Below, one piece after another: positions 1 to 8,014 of a DNA stretch of 39,828 nucleotides. The notes under the pieces were generated by a model. The model was not told the DNA's origin. It made no database searches and saw only the letters and a list, made by a program, of their open reading frames with translations. The stretch is from Aphodousia faecalis (GTDB lineage: Bacteria > Pseudomonadota > Gammaproteobacteria > Burkholderiales > Burkholderiaceae_F): assembly GCA_018712705.1 (NCBI GenBank), contig DVGM01000002.1, positions 1 to 39,828 on the forward strand. Direction: 5' to 3'. The position numbers and the translations under genes were made by a program. Position 1 is the first letter of the stretch, and each line of letters begins with the position of its first letter.

Positions 1-2
1 AA

Positions 3-854
3 AAAGAAAACCCCGATATTGAGATTACCTACATTCGTGACTCAGCAGGCCCCATTTCGGCTAGGCTTATGGCCGAAAAAGACAATCCCAAAGCCGATGT
101 CATTTTAGGTCTTTCTGCCATTGCTCTGGAAAGGCTCAATCAGGCCGGGCTATTAGATTCCTACAGTCCCCAAAACGCATCCGCCATCAATTCAAAAATG
201 AGGGCTCGTGATTTTTCATGGTTTGGCATTAATGCTTGGGGTGGATCGATTTGCATTAACACGGAACTACTTAAAAAGTACAAACTTCCGATACCGAAGA
301 CTTGGGACGATCTTCTGGATCCCATCTATAAAGGTCGAATCGTCATGCCCAATCCTGTTGCCTCAAGCACAGGCTTTATGTTTTTAATGGGTTGGCTTCA
401 GGCGAAGGGTGAAAAAGTCGGTTGGCGCTACATTGAAAAGCTTCACGAAAATATTCTTTTTTATACGGCTTCGGGCGCAAGGCCAGCCGCCATGGCCGCT
501 CAAGGTGAAATTCCGATTGCGCTTACCTCAGAGGCTTTTGTCAGACCCTTTATGCGCTTTTCTATACCGGTGATCACCGTTGAGCCACAAGAAGGCATCG
601 CTTGGGACGCTGAAGGCTGCGCCTTGCCCAAAGGCAGCCCCCATCCGATTTTAGCCAAGCGTTTTCTTGACTTTTGCGCATCCAAACCCGTTGCTGATAT
701 CGCCGCTTCGTTTAGCGGCATTTCCTCCATTGACCGCTATTCAACCGAAACCGGCAAAAAACTGGTTGCTCGATTTTTGACTTTAGATTTCAGACAAGCG
801 GCCGTTGAGAAAAAAGCGATAACCGACCAATGGCAAAGCATTGCATCAAGGTGA
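3..854 (+). CDS. ABC transporter periplasmic substrate-binding protein (2-aminoethylphosphonate/iron type), 5' partial
   Basis: The frame is open from the first complete codon at position 3, so the gene starts outside the window; 283 residues are visible and the signal peptide is missing. The product resembles receptors of the FbpA / PhnS family: an early segment with ADVILGLS and LNQAGLLDSY, then TWDDLLDPIYKGRIVMPNP, the usual hinge region of these proteins. It would capture a small anionic ligand in the periplasm and pass it to the ATPase and permease encoded next. The gene ends five bases before the ATPase start, so the two are surely one operon. The combination with a double-length permease recalls the putative 2-aminoethylphosphonate importers of betaproteobacteria, but ferric iron or another phospho-compound cannot be excluded. 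Confidence 0.8.
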   Translation, partial: KENPDIEITYIRDSAGPISARLMAEKDNPKADVILGLSAIALERLNQAGLLDSYSPQNASAINSKMRARDFSWFGINAWGGSICINTELLKKYKLPIPKTWDDLLDPIYKGRIVMPNPVASSTGFMFLMGWLQAKGEKVGWRYIEKLHENILFYTASGARPAAMAAQGEIPIALTSEAFVRPFMRFSIPVITVEPQEGIAWDAEGCALPKGSPHPILAKRFLDFCASKPVADIAASFSGISSIDRYSTETGKKLVARFLTLDFRQAAVEKKAITDQWQSIASR

Positions 855-858
855 GCCT

Positions 859-1869
859 ATGGATAACCAATTACTGATTAAAAACTTAAGCAAATCGTTT
901 GGCTCCACGCATGTGCTCTCCGAGATTAATCTGTCGATTCCATTAGGTGCCTTTACCAGCATTTTGGGACCGTCGGGAAGCGGTAAAACAACGCTTCTTA
1001 TGGTTTTAGCCGGAATTGAAAAAGCGACAAAAGGCAGAATCATCTTCGGTGATGAAGACATTACCAATATTGCCTTGCCCAACCGTAAAGCCGGCATTGT
1101 TTTTCAACACTATGCGCTTTTCCCCAACCTTACGGTTAGGGACAATATTCTTTATGGCGTCTCCAGTAAAGTTGATGAAACGGTTAAGGAAGAAAAGCTC
1201 ACGCACCTCTTGTCACTGACTCATTTGGAAGAACTTCAAAACCGTTATCCTCATGAGCTATCGGGTGGTCAAAAGCAACGTGTGGCTATTGCACGTGCTT
1301 TGGCCATCAATCCTCGTTTTTTGCTTTTGGATGAGCCGCTGTCTGCGCTTGACGCTCAAAACCGCTTAACCATCGGGCGCGAATTACGTGAAATCCAACA
1401 AAAAGCCGGCATTACAACCGTGATGGTGACGCATGACCGAAATGAAGCCCTTTCGCTTTCGGATTTCATCGTCATTATTCATAACGGCAAAGTAGAACAA
1501 GCCGGCACACCTCAAGCGATATTTGATCATCCGGCCTCGCCTTTTGTAGCGACCTTTGCCGGCGGCATGAATCTCATTCGTGTACCCGCAATCAATAACG
1601 GTAAACTCACCGGTATCCGCCACAGTGATGTTGAAGTCTTTGAGGCTACTGAAAGAACCTTAAGTGAAGCATTGACCTTTACGGCGGAGTTATTAGCCAA
1701 AGAATTTTCAGGGGAAAGCGTCTTGGCGCATTTCCTTTTAAATGACTTTAAAACAAAAATTTCTGCCCGTATTCCCCGTACATCACCGTTAGCCGACTCG
1801 TTATCCATCGGCGAACTTTATGCGATAAGACTGCCTCAAGAACGTTGGCACACCTGGGAGCAGGACTGA
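859..1869 (+). CDS. ABC transporter ATP-binding protein (PotA/FbpC/PhnT-like)
   Basis: This is the cytoplasmic ATPase of the importer, 336 residues. It has Walker A GPSGSGKT, a Q-loop region (VFQHYALFPNLTVRDNI), signature LSGGQKQRVAIARAL, Walker B FLLLDEPLSALD and the H-loop in VTHD. A C-terminal stretch of about 100 residues (from GTPQAIFDHP onward) fits the TOBE-like regulatory domain of this subfamily. The reading frame could begin at TTG 841, but ATG 859 is preferred because AAGGTGAG lies just upstream and it clears the stop of the receptor gene. The stop codon overlaps the ATG of the permease (TGATG), indicating translational coupling. The ATPase class is certain; the substrate is inferred only from its partners. 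Confidence 0.93.
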   Translation: MDNQLLIKNLSKSFGSTHVLSEINLSIPLGAFTSILGPSGSGKTTLLMVLAGIEKATKGRIIFGDEDITNIALPNRKAGIVFQHYALFPNLTVRDNILYGVSSKVDETVKEEKLTHLLSLTHLEELQNRYPHELSGGQKQRVAIARALAINPRFLLLDEPLSALDAQNRLTIGRELREIQQKAGITTVMVTHDRNEALSLSDFIVIIHNGKVEQAGTPQAIFDHPASPFVATFAGGMNLIRVPAINNGKLTGIRHSDVEVFEATERTLSEALTFTAELLAKEFSGESVLAHFLLNDFKTKISARIPRTSPLADSLSIGELYAIRLPQERWHTWEQD

Positions 1870-3428
1870 TGCTCAAACACGCCGCATCCCTTCTGACTCT
1901 TTGCATTTTATTTTTACTTGCCGGGCTCTTGCCTGCCGCGATAAGTCTTTTCTCAACTTTGTCCGATGGACCGGCACTGACTTCATTTATAACGGGTTTT
2001 AATCTGAGGGCCTTTTTTAATACGATGGTCATGGGCCTTGCCGTTGGCCTTTCAGCCTGTGTTGCAGGATTTACAATCGCCTACACGATCGTAAACACCA
2101 AAGGTTTTGCATCCAAAACCGCAAGAACCATTTTCCCCATCGCGCTTTTTGCCCCATCGGTCATGCCCGCCATCGGTCTTATCTATTTGATCGGCAACAA
2201 CGGATTAATTATTCAAACGCCCCTTTACGGTGCAACCGGGGTCTTTTTGGGAGCGCTTGTTTTCACGCTTCCTCATGCCACTTTGCAATTGCTCTTAAGT
2301 CTTGAAAGGTTAGATGCCGGCCTGATATTGGCCGCCCGCTCACTGGGAGCCTCGCCGTTAAAGGGCTTCTTAACCATTATTCTTCCTCATTGCCGCGCAG
2401 GACTCATTAACGCCTTTTTAATTGCCTTTGTTTTGACGGTCACTGACTTCGGTGTCCCCAAGCTCTTAGGCGGCAACTTCAGCATGCTTGCCACCGAAAT
2501 TTATAACCAAGCCATCGGCAATCAAGACTGGGCCGCCGCGGGCTTTCTGAGTTTATGGCTGATGCTGCCTTGCATCCTGGCTTTTTATTTCACATCCAAG
2601 TACCCGATGACTGTTGCTCAAGCGGGTGATATCCCCGCCCGTCCCTTCTCTGAGCATCCCATCGGCTGGAGTATCGCTACCTGGCTCTTTCTTATGTTCG
2701 AAGCCTCGTGTGTGCTTGTTGTCATCTACGGCTCTTTTGTGACATTCTGGCCTTATGTCCCCGAGATGACGCTCGCCAACTACAGCTTTAAAAATTCCAC
2801 CTATGGCATTGATCCCTGGATAAATAGTTTCGTATTAGCTACCGCCGTCGCTGCCATCGGCACCATTGTGAGTTTTGTCGGCGCTTACTTGACCCGACGC
2901 GTCAAAAACATCCCGCCCTCCCTCACAAAACTTTCTTCGGCCACCGCTCTACTTCCCCTTTGTATTCCGGGAACGGTGCTGGGCCTGGCCTTCGCCTTGG
3001 CTTTTTCCGGCTGCTCGATTTTCTCAAGTGCCACAGGCGCCATGACTTTATTGGTGTTTAATACCCTCATTCACCTCTATACCGTCGCCCATATCACAGC
3101 CGGCAATACTTTCAACCAAATTGATCCCCGTTACGAAACCGTGGGGGATAGTTTGGGAGTGAGTCCCCTTTCGACCATCAGGCAGGTTATTTTGCCGTTA
3201 TGCAAAACAGGGCTTGGTGAGGTATTCTGCTATCTTTTCGCCTCCGCCCTGACAACGATTTCTGCGGTGGTGTTTTTGTATACGCCGGAGACAATGCCCG
3301 CCGCCGTGGCAGCGATTCAAATGATTGACAGCGGTTTTATTTCCGAAGGAGCCGCCATGTCAACTTTGATTTTTGTCTCCGCACTAACAGTCAGAATAAT
3401 TGTTTTGAAAATTTCACAAACAAAATGA
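1869..3428 (+). CDS. ABC transporter permease, fused double-module (FbpB/PhnU type)
   Basis: A 519-residue, strongly hydrophobic inner-membrane permease made of two homologous BPD_transp_1 halves. The EAA-type loop of the first half is seen around AARSLGASPLKGFLTIILP and that of the second around GDSLGVSPLSTIRQVILP. Both halves in one chain is the arrangement of ferric-iron (FbpB) and putative 2-aminoethylphosphonate (PhnU) permeases, so one chain can replace a permease dimer. ATG 1869 shares its A with the ATPase stop codon and has GGGAG upstream; a TTG start at 1845 is less likely. The 3' end overlaps the next gene by four bases (ATGA), which ties the transporter to the two envelope-polymer-like genes downstream. 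Confidence 0.9.
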   Translation: MLKHAASLLTLCILFLLAGLLPAAISLFSTLSDGPALTSFITGFNLRAFFNTMVMGLAVGLSACVAGFTIAYTIVNTKGFASKTARTIFPIALFAPSVMPAIGLIYLIGNNGLIIQTPLYGATGVFLGALVFTLPHATLQLLLSLERLDAGLILAARSLGASPLKGFLTIILPHCRAGLINAFLIAFVLTVTDFGVPKLLGGNFSMLATEIYNQAIGNQDWAAAGFLSLWLMLPCILAFYFTSKYPMTVAQAGDIPARPFSEHPIGWSIATWLFLMFEASCVLVVIYGSFVTFWPYVPEMTLANYSFKNSTYGIDPWINSFVLATAVAAIGTIVSFVGAYLTRRVKNIPPSLTKLSSATALLPLCIPGTVLGLAFALAFSGCSIFSSATGAMTLLVFNTLIHLYTVAHITAGNTFNQIDPRYETVGDSLGVSPLSTIRQVILPLCKTGLGEVFCYLFASALTTISAVVFLYTPETMPAAVAAIQMIDSGFISEGAAMSTLIFVSALTVRIIVLKISQTK

Positions 3429-4735
3429 TGTATTTGGATAAAGCTCTTCAATTCGCCTCCATCGGTTTGCTCGTTTACTTACCGATTAATGCCTATGCTT
3501 ATCTTGATCCCGGCACGGGCAGCATGCTTTTGTCTGTATTGATCGGATTGACTTCGAGCGCCTACTTTTTAGTGAGAAAACTGCCCAGTACGGTGCGTTC
3601 AGTCTTTTTTAAATTCACGGGTAAAAAAGACGATCTGAAGAATAATTCCATCGTGTTTTACGCCGAGTCGGCCGCCTACTGGTCAACCTTTAAACCGGTT
3701 TTGGAAGCGCTTGCCGCTAAAAATGTTCGCTGCACCTATCTCACCAGCGATGAAAACGACCCCGTTTTTAAAAGCGGCATGGATAAATGGGTTCACGCGA
3801 AATTTATCGGTAAGGGACAAACCGCCTACACCGCCTTGGGCTTTTTAGAAGCCGATGTGTTTGCTCTGACAACCCCGGGCGTTGACGTTCTTCAAATCAG
3901 ACGTTCAGCAGGCGTTAAAAAGTACGTCCACATTGTCCATGCCGCAGGCGACATCCACACCTATAAGTTCTATAGCTTCGACTACTATGATGCCTTTTTC
4001 TGCGCAGGCCCCGCACAGGCCAAAAGCCTTCGTGCACTGGAATCCTTAAGGCATACCAAACCCAAGGATTTGCCCCTTTTGGGCTGCCCTTATTTTGACG
4101 GAATGCTTAGCCGAAAAACAGCCGATTTAAAGCCCGATGACAATACCATTCTTATTGCACCGACGTGGGGCAAAAACGGGTTACTGACCAGAACAGGATC
4201 CATGATTCCGAAACTTTTAGCTCAAGCGGGCTATCACGTCATTTTGCGTCCCCACCCGCAAAGCTTTATTTCCGATAAAGAGCTTATGGAAAAACTTCAG
4301 TCGGAATTAAAAGCGTTTGACAACATCGAGTGGGATAGAAATCCCGATGGCTTTAAGAGTTTGAGCCGCGCCCAACTGATGATTTCTGACGTCTCGGGCG
4401 TTATTTTTGATTTTGCTTTCATTTTCCTGCGTCCGGTTATCTCCGTTGGCAACGGTCCCTTAAAGGATGGCTTTGAAGCCTGGGAAATTCCTCACGAAGC
4501 TTGGGAAATGCAAGCGCTCGATAGTCTCGGCAAACGCGTTTTGCCGGGAAATGAAGAGAATATCCCCGCTTTGGTTAAAGATCTCTTGATGCGTCACGAA
4601 GACATGGCAAGCCGCATTGAAGCCATTCGATGTGAAAACGTTGTCAATTTCGGGCACGCGGGAGAACCGATCGCTCAAGCCTTGATTGATATGGCTAACT
4701 CCGTTCACACTCAGAAGACTCACGAAAATGATTGA
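3425..4735 (+). CDS. CDP-glycerol glycerophosphotransferase-like protein (TagB/TagF family), membrane-anchored
   Basis: A 436-residue protein. Two N-terminal hydrophobic stretches (about residues 8-25 and 33-50) flank a YLDPGTGSMLLS motif, and a cytoplasmic domain with features of the Glyphos_transf family follows. The clearest landmarks are ILIAPTWGKNGLL, the RPHP motif (VILRPHPQSF) and SDVSGVIFDFAF near the C-terminus, which match the nucleotide-binding end of TagB/TagF enzymes. Family members move glycerol- or ribitol-phosphate from a CDP-activated donor to an acceptor glycan or lipid. It overlaps the permease before it by four bases and the YidC-sulfatase fusion after it by eight, so it is translated with both. 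Donor and acceptor are unknown. No CDP-glycerol synthase (TagD/GCT) gene is visible in the window. Confidence 0.78.
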   Translation: MMYLDKALQFASIGLLVYLPINAYAYLDPGTGSMLLSVLIGLTSSAYFLVRKLPSTVRSVFFKFTGKKDDLKNNSIVFYAESAAYWSTFKPVLEALAAKNVRCTYLTSDENDPVFKSGMDKWVHAKFIGKGQTAYTALGFLEADVFALTTPGVDVLQIRRSAGVKKYVHIVHAAGDIHTYKFYSFDYYDAFFCAGPAQAKSLRALESLRHTKPKDLPLLGCPYFDGMLSRKTADLKPDDNTILIAPTWGKNGLLTRTGSMIPKLLAQAGYHVILRPHPQSFISDKELMEKLQSELKAFDNIEWDRNPDGFKSLSRAQLMISDVSGVIFDFAFIFLRPVISVGNGPLKDGFEAWEIPHEAWEMQALDSLGKRVLPGNEENIPALVKDLLMRHEDMASRIEAIRCENVVNFGHAGEPIAQALIDMANSVHTQKTHEND

Positions 4736-7601
4736 CTTTTTATATACCCTTTTCATCGCTCCGCTTGAATACTGGATGCACAAGGCCCTGCTTTGGGGAT
4801 TTGATATCACCCAACAGTGGGGATGGGCCATCATCGTGATGAGTCTTATCGTCAACTTTGTGATTCTGCCCATCTACATGAAGGCTGAAGCCTGGCAGGA
4901 AGAAGAAAGAGCTCTTCGCAAAAGCTTTGAAGCTAAGGAGCAAATGATTAAGCGCGCCTATAAGGGTCAAGAACGCTTTGCCATGATCACGACGATGCAT
5001 CGTCAGGCCGGTTACTCACCGCTATTGACCCTGCGATCGAGCATCGGTTTTTTCCTGCAGATTCCGTTTTTCTTTGCGGCTTACCATTTCCTAAGCCACT
5101 TTGAACCGTTACAAGGCATTTCGTTTTTAGGATTGGCCGATCTTTCAAAGCCTGATGAACTTTTCAAAATCGGAGACTTTGCGATCAACTTCATGCCGAT
5201 ACTGATGACGGTCATCAATATCGCCAGTGCCCTGATTTACACCAAAAATCTCTCCAAGCGTGACAAGTACCAGCTCTACGGCATGGCTGCGCTCTTTTTG
5301 GTGCTTTTATATAACGCCGCCTCAGGCCTGGTGCTTTACTGGACCTTCAACAATATCTTCTCGCTTGGCAAGAATATTGTTTATGACCTGGTACGCCACT
5401 TTGCCAACAAACTTCGTGGGTTGGGTCTTCTTATTAAAAGTACTTGGCTTAAGATTTTTGCCTTCACCGATAGCGGCACAACCTTTCAAACCAGCCCCTC
5501 TATCGTAAACGGTTATCTTGTCTACCTCTGGGGCTTGGCTGTCGCTCTGGCCGTTTTAAGCAGTAATCAGATCTCTTGGTTTAGCGATGGTCTCAAGCTT
5601 TCTTTAAGTGCCTATTCTGACTACGCTTTTCTTTTGCTCGCGGCTTGCGCCGTTATCGAGTGCGTCAGACTGCGCATGTGGAAGCACCCTATTGCCCTGA
5701 TTCTCATTGCATTGCTTTTGTACTATGAACTCAACACTTGGTACAAATGGAGTTGTCTCGGCTTAAATCGACGCTACTTCGCTCTGAGCGCCTCTTTTGC
5801 GTTCCTGATCATTTCGCTCACGCTTACTAATTTCAAGTTCGGCTTAAAGAATCTGCTCTATCCGAGTGAGTCCAAGCCCGCTGCGCTCTTAACCCCTGGC
5901 GCTATTTGGCTTGTTATTCTTTTAGCGTTTTATCTGCCGATTCAAGCTTTCAGCACGGCTCCGGAAGGCTTCTCGCGTATTGAAGAAGTGCTCGCCATGC
6001 TTTTGGCCTGTGTGTGCGTCGCAGGCGTCATTTTCTGGTGCCTGACTAAGCTTTTTGAATTGACCCGTTACGCGGATTTCGCTGGCTACACCTTCGCGTT
6101 CATTTCGCTTTTAATGACCGTCTATGCGTTCCTGCTGCCTTTGAACGTCGGAACGATCAATGCGTTTATCATCGCCAACCCAGAGCCCCTTTTCCGCAAT
6201 GTCAACGTTGTGGTTGATGTCGCGGTGATCACTTTATTTTCCATTGTTTTCGTTTGGCTTATCCGCGGCAATAAAGTCGTCTGGATTAAAAATATTTTGA
6301 TACTCTGCATTGCGGGCAGTCTCTTTAATTCTGTCTTTATTCTCTGGTCCACACAGGAAGCCTGGTCTCGAGACGCAGAAAACACACAAACGGTGGATTT
6401 ACCGGACTATAACGACCGACTGTTCGGTTTTAGCAAGGAAGGGCAAAATGTGGTTGTCGTGATGCTCGATGCGTTTGCGGGACGTCACTTAGATCGCATC
6501 ATGCAAGAAACGCCAACATTAAAAAACCAATACAAAGGCTTTACCTGGTATCGCGAGGCGTTGGCAACCGGTCCTTCCACTATTTCAAGCCTTCCGTCCA
6601 TTATTTGTGAAGAAGCTTGTACCCCTTGGGAATTAAATAAGGACGAAAACCTGACACTGGCTGAAAAGGTCAATCGTGGCTTTGCCAATACGCTTAATCG
6701 TTTCGGACCGTCTTTTGATGTTTCGCTTTACGAAAGAAACTGGACGGAAAGAAACCGCTTGGCCAAATACACAAGCCATCAGCCATTATTAATTCGCAAC
6801 ATCGGCGACAGCTACATTCGCCGTTATGCGGCCGAAAACAATCTCAAAATTGACCGCGGCAACAGCGACAGTTTCTTGATTGCTGTGAGTTTCTTTAATG
6901 CCGTTCCTTGGGGACTTAAAAACATGATCTACAAGGACGGCCGTTGGATTGAACGTCTGATGGGTGAAAGTACTGCCGCTTTGGTTTACAACACCTACCG
7001 TGATCTGGCGTTATTCAAGCTCCTGCCCACGGTATCCAATACTCGCGCGCAAAAAAATACGTTCAAATTCATTGACTCGGAATTAAGCCACTACCCATGG
7101 TTTTCTGAACCGGGTACCTGCAAACTCTTGCCTTACGAAACACCTGGGGCGCGTCCGGATGGAATTCCGATAGGCCAAATGGCCGCTGAAACCTGTTCCC
7201 TTCAAGCCTTGGGTGATTGGTTTGATTGGATGAGAAAAGAAAAAATCTTTGATAACACTACGATTGTGGTGGTATCGGACCATAGCTCTGGCTTCGTGCC
7301 GGAGTTATCCGCCGTTAACCGAAAGGGCTCTGTGGGCCGTCCAAGCTCGCTCTTACTGATTAAACCGCAAAAAGCAAACGCCAATGCTCCGCTGCAAATT
7401 AGTGATGATTACGTCGGGATTGTGGATACGATGAAATTTATCTTTGCATCGCTCAATAACCAAAACATTCGCGTCAACAAAGCGACTCGTTATACGTTTG
7501 TCCCTGATGGGCTGACCACCAATCAGTACCGCGAGGAGAAGTTCTGGAAAGTTGAAGGCTCAATGTTTGATGAGCGCTCTTGGAAGGATATTTCCCATTG
7601 A
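4728..7601 (+). CDS. YidC/Oxa1-like membrane module fused to LtaS/sulfatase-type phosphotransferase domain
   Basis: A 957-residue two-part membrane protein. Residues about 1-230 resemble the Oxa1/YidC core: a QWGWAII segment, a charged cytoplasmic loop, a LQIPFFFAAYHFL segment, and SGLVLYWTFNNIFSLGK like the last YidC helix. The groove arginine found in YidC (IVR in E. coli) is Asn43 here (SLIVNF). Further membrane segments run to about residue 550. The C-terminal part has alkaline-phosphatase/sulfatase landmarks: VVVVMLDAF with Asp581, GPSTISSLPS with candidate nucleophile Thr618, and VVSDHSSG with Asp851-His852. LtaS and OpgB relatives transfer phosphoglycerol outside the cytoplasm, and that is the inferred role. 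ATG 4728 is chosen over TTG 4686 because translation from 4728 begins at the first predicted helix. The start overlaps the upstream gene by eight bases. Confidence 0.8.
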   Translation: MIDFLYTLFIAPLEYWMHKALLWGFDITQQWGWAIIVMSLIVNFVILPIYMKAEAWQEEERALRKSFEAKEQMIKRAYKGQERFAMITTMHRQAGYSPLLTLRSSIGFFLQIPFFFAAYHFLSHFEPLQGISFLGLADLSKPDELFKIGDFAINFMPILMTVINIASALIYTKNLSKRDKYQLYGMAALFLVLLYNAASGLVLYWTFNNIFSLGKNIVYDLVRHFANKLRGLGLLIKSTWLKIFAFTDSGTTFQTSPSIVNGYLVYLWGLAVALAVLSSNQISWFSDGLKLSLSAYSDYAFLLLAACAVIECVRLRMWKHPIALILIALLLYYELNTWYKWSCLGLNRRYFALSASFAFLIISLTLTNFKFGLKNLLYPSESKPAALLTPGAIWLVILLAFYLPIQAFSTAPEGFSRIEEVLAMLLACVCVAGVIFWCLTKLFELTRYADFAGYTFAFISLLMTVYAFLLPLNVGTINAFIIANPEPLFRNVNVVVDVAVITLFSIVFVWLIRGNKVVWIKNILILCIAGSLFNSVFILWSTQEAWSRDAENTQTVDLPDYNDRLFGFSKEGQNVVVVMLDAFAGRHLDRIMQETPTLKNQYKGFTWYREALATGPSTISSLPSIICEEACTPWELNKDENLTLAEKVNRGFANTLNRFGPSFDVSLYERNWTERNRLAKYTSHQPLLIRNIGDSYIRRYAAENNLKIDRGNSDSFLIAVSFFNAVPWGLKNMIYKDGRWIERLMGESTAALVYNTYRDLALFKLLPTVSNTRAQKNTFKFIDSELSHYPWFSEPGTCKLLPYETPGARPDGIPIGQMAAETCSLQALGDWFDWMRKEKIFDNTTIVVVSDHSSGFVPELSAVNRKGSVGRPSSLLLIKPQKANANAPLQISDDYVGIVDTMKFIFASLNNQNIRVNKATRYTFVPDGLTTNQYREEKFWKVEGSMFDERSWKDISH

Positions 7602-7609
7602 CAAGCAAT

Positions 7610-7651
7610 GCCGCCGACAAACAAAATTCAAAGCATTGTCGGCGGCTTTTT
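7610..7651 (+). terminator. Rho-independent terminator of the ABC/transferase operon
   Basis: A perfect 11-bp stem (GCCGCCGACAA at 7610-7620 with TTGTCGGCGGC at 7636-7646) has a 15-nt loop and is followed by five T residues. It begins nine bases after the stop codon of the YidC-sulfatase gene and closes the five-gene operon. Confidence 0.92.
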
Positions 7652-7821
7652 GATTAACAGTTTAATACTGAAAACAAAAGAGATAACGTACTTTGACAAA
7701 ACCGACGATTTTTTAATCTTTCAGGCATCCAATGGGGACAACCAATACACCATCTACATGATCTAATACATGATTTAATACATATTGGAATAACATTATT
7801 GCAATTCATTCAGAATCAACG

Positions 7822-7912
7822 AACTATTTGACGATTTTTCATCGAACTATTTGGCATTTTTTAACACACTACTTGGCGCTTTTTTAGCGAACCATTTGGT
7901 TATAGTTTTGAA
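7822..7912. repeat. 22-23 bp tandem repeat, four units
   Basis: Four degenerate units begin at 7822, 7845, 7867 and 7890 (spacings 23, 22, 23). Each starts with AACTATTTGG or a one- to two-base variant (AACTATTTGA, CACTACTTGG, AACCATTTGG) and continues into a T-rich stretch; units one to three carry the run TTTTT or longer. The spacing equals about two DNA turns, so all units face the same side of the helix. It could be a protein-binding array or a relic of a transposon end that carries repeated transposase sites. It lies between the 3' ends of two operons, so a promoter role is not obvious. Confidence 0.7.
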
Positions 7913-7980
7913 GCTTTGTTAATTTCTGAAAAGCAAGTCTGTCGACAGAGAAGCCTCTGAAATAGAATTTTCCTAAGAGA

Positions 7981-8004
7981 AGGCCCGTACACTCGCACGG
8001 GCCT
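7981..8004 (-). terminator. Hairpin after the RND efflux gene, probable terminator
   Basis: AGGCCCGT at 7981-7988 pairs with ACGGGCCT at 7997-8004 around an 8-nt loop, eleven bases past the stop codon of the RND transporter. On the minus strand only a weak T-containing tail (TCTCTTAGGAAAA) follows, so termination may be partial. Confidence 0.55.
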
Positions 8005-8014
8005 CTTACTCTCT

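Larger units (their letters stand above)
7652..8014. other. Intergenic gap between convergent genes
   Basis: An AT-rich gap of about 360 bases between two convergent transcription units, with no open frame that looks coding. It holds a four-unit 22-23 bp tandem repeat (listed separately) and, at the right end, the hairpin of the efflux operon. The rest shows nothing recognisable, apart from a short duplicated motif (ATGATCTAATACATGATTTA) near 7759-7778. Confidence 0.7.

Noticed and set aside
3..3428. Firm assignment of the importer as ferric iron (FbpABC) or as 2-aminoethylphosphonate transporter
   Set aside because: The two families share architecture; ligand-specific residues cannot be judged by eye and no phosphonate or iron enzyme is in the operon.
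4460..4873. 137-residue open frame opposite the transferase-fusion junction
   Set aside because: It spans two coupled genes on the other strand and shows no motif.
4728..5420. Housekeeping YidC insertase
   Set aside because: The groove arginine is missing, the large periplasmic domain of Gram-negative YidC is absent, and the module is part of a sulfatase fusion outside the usual rpmH-rnpA-yidC context.
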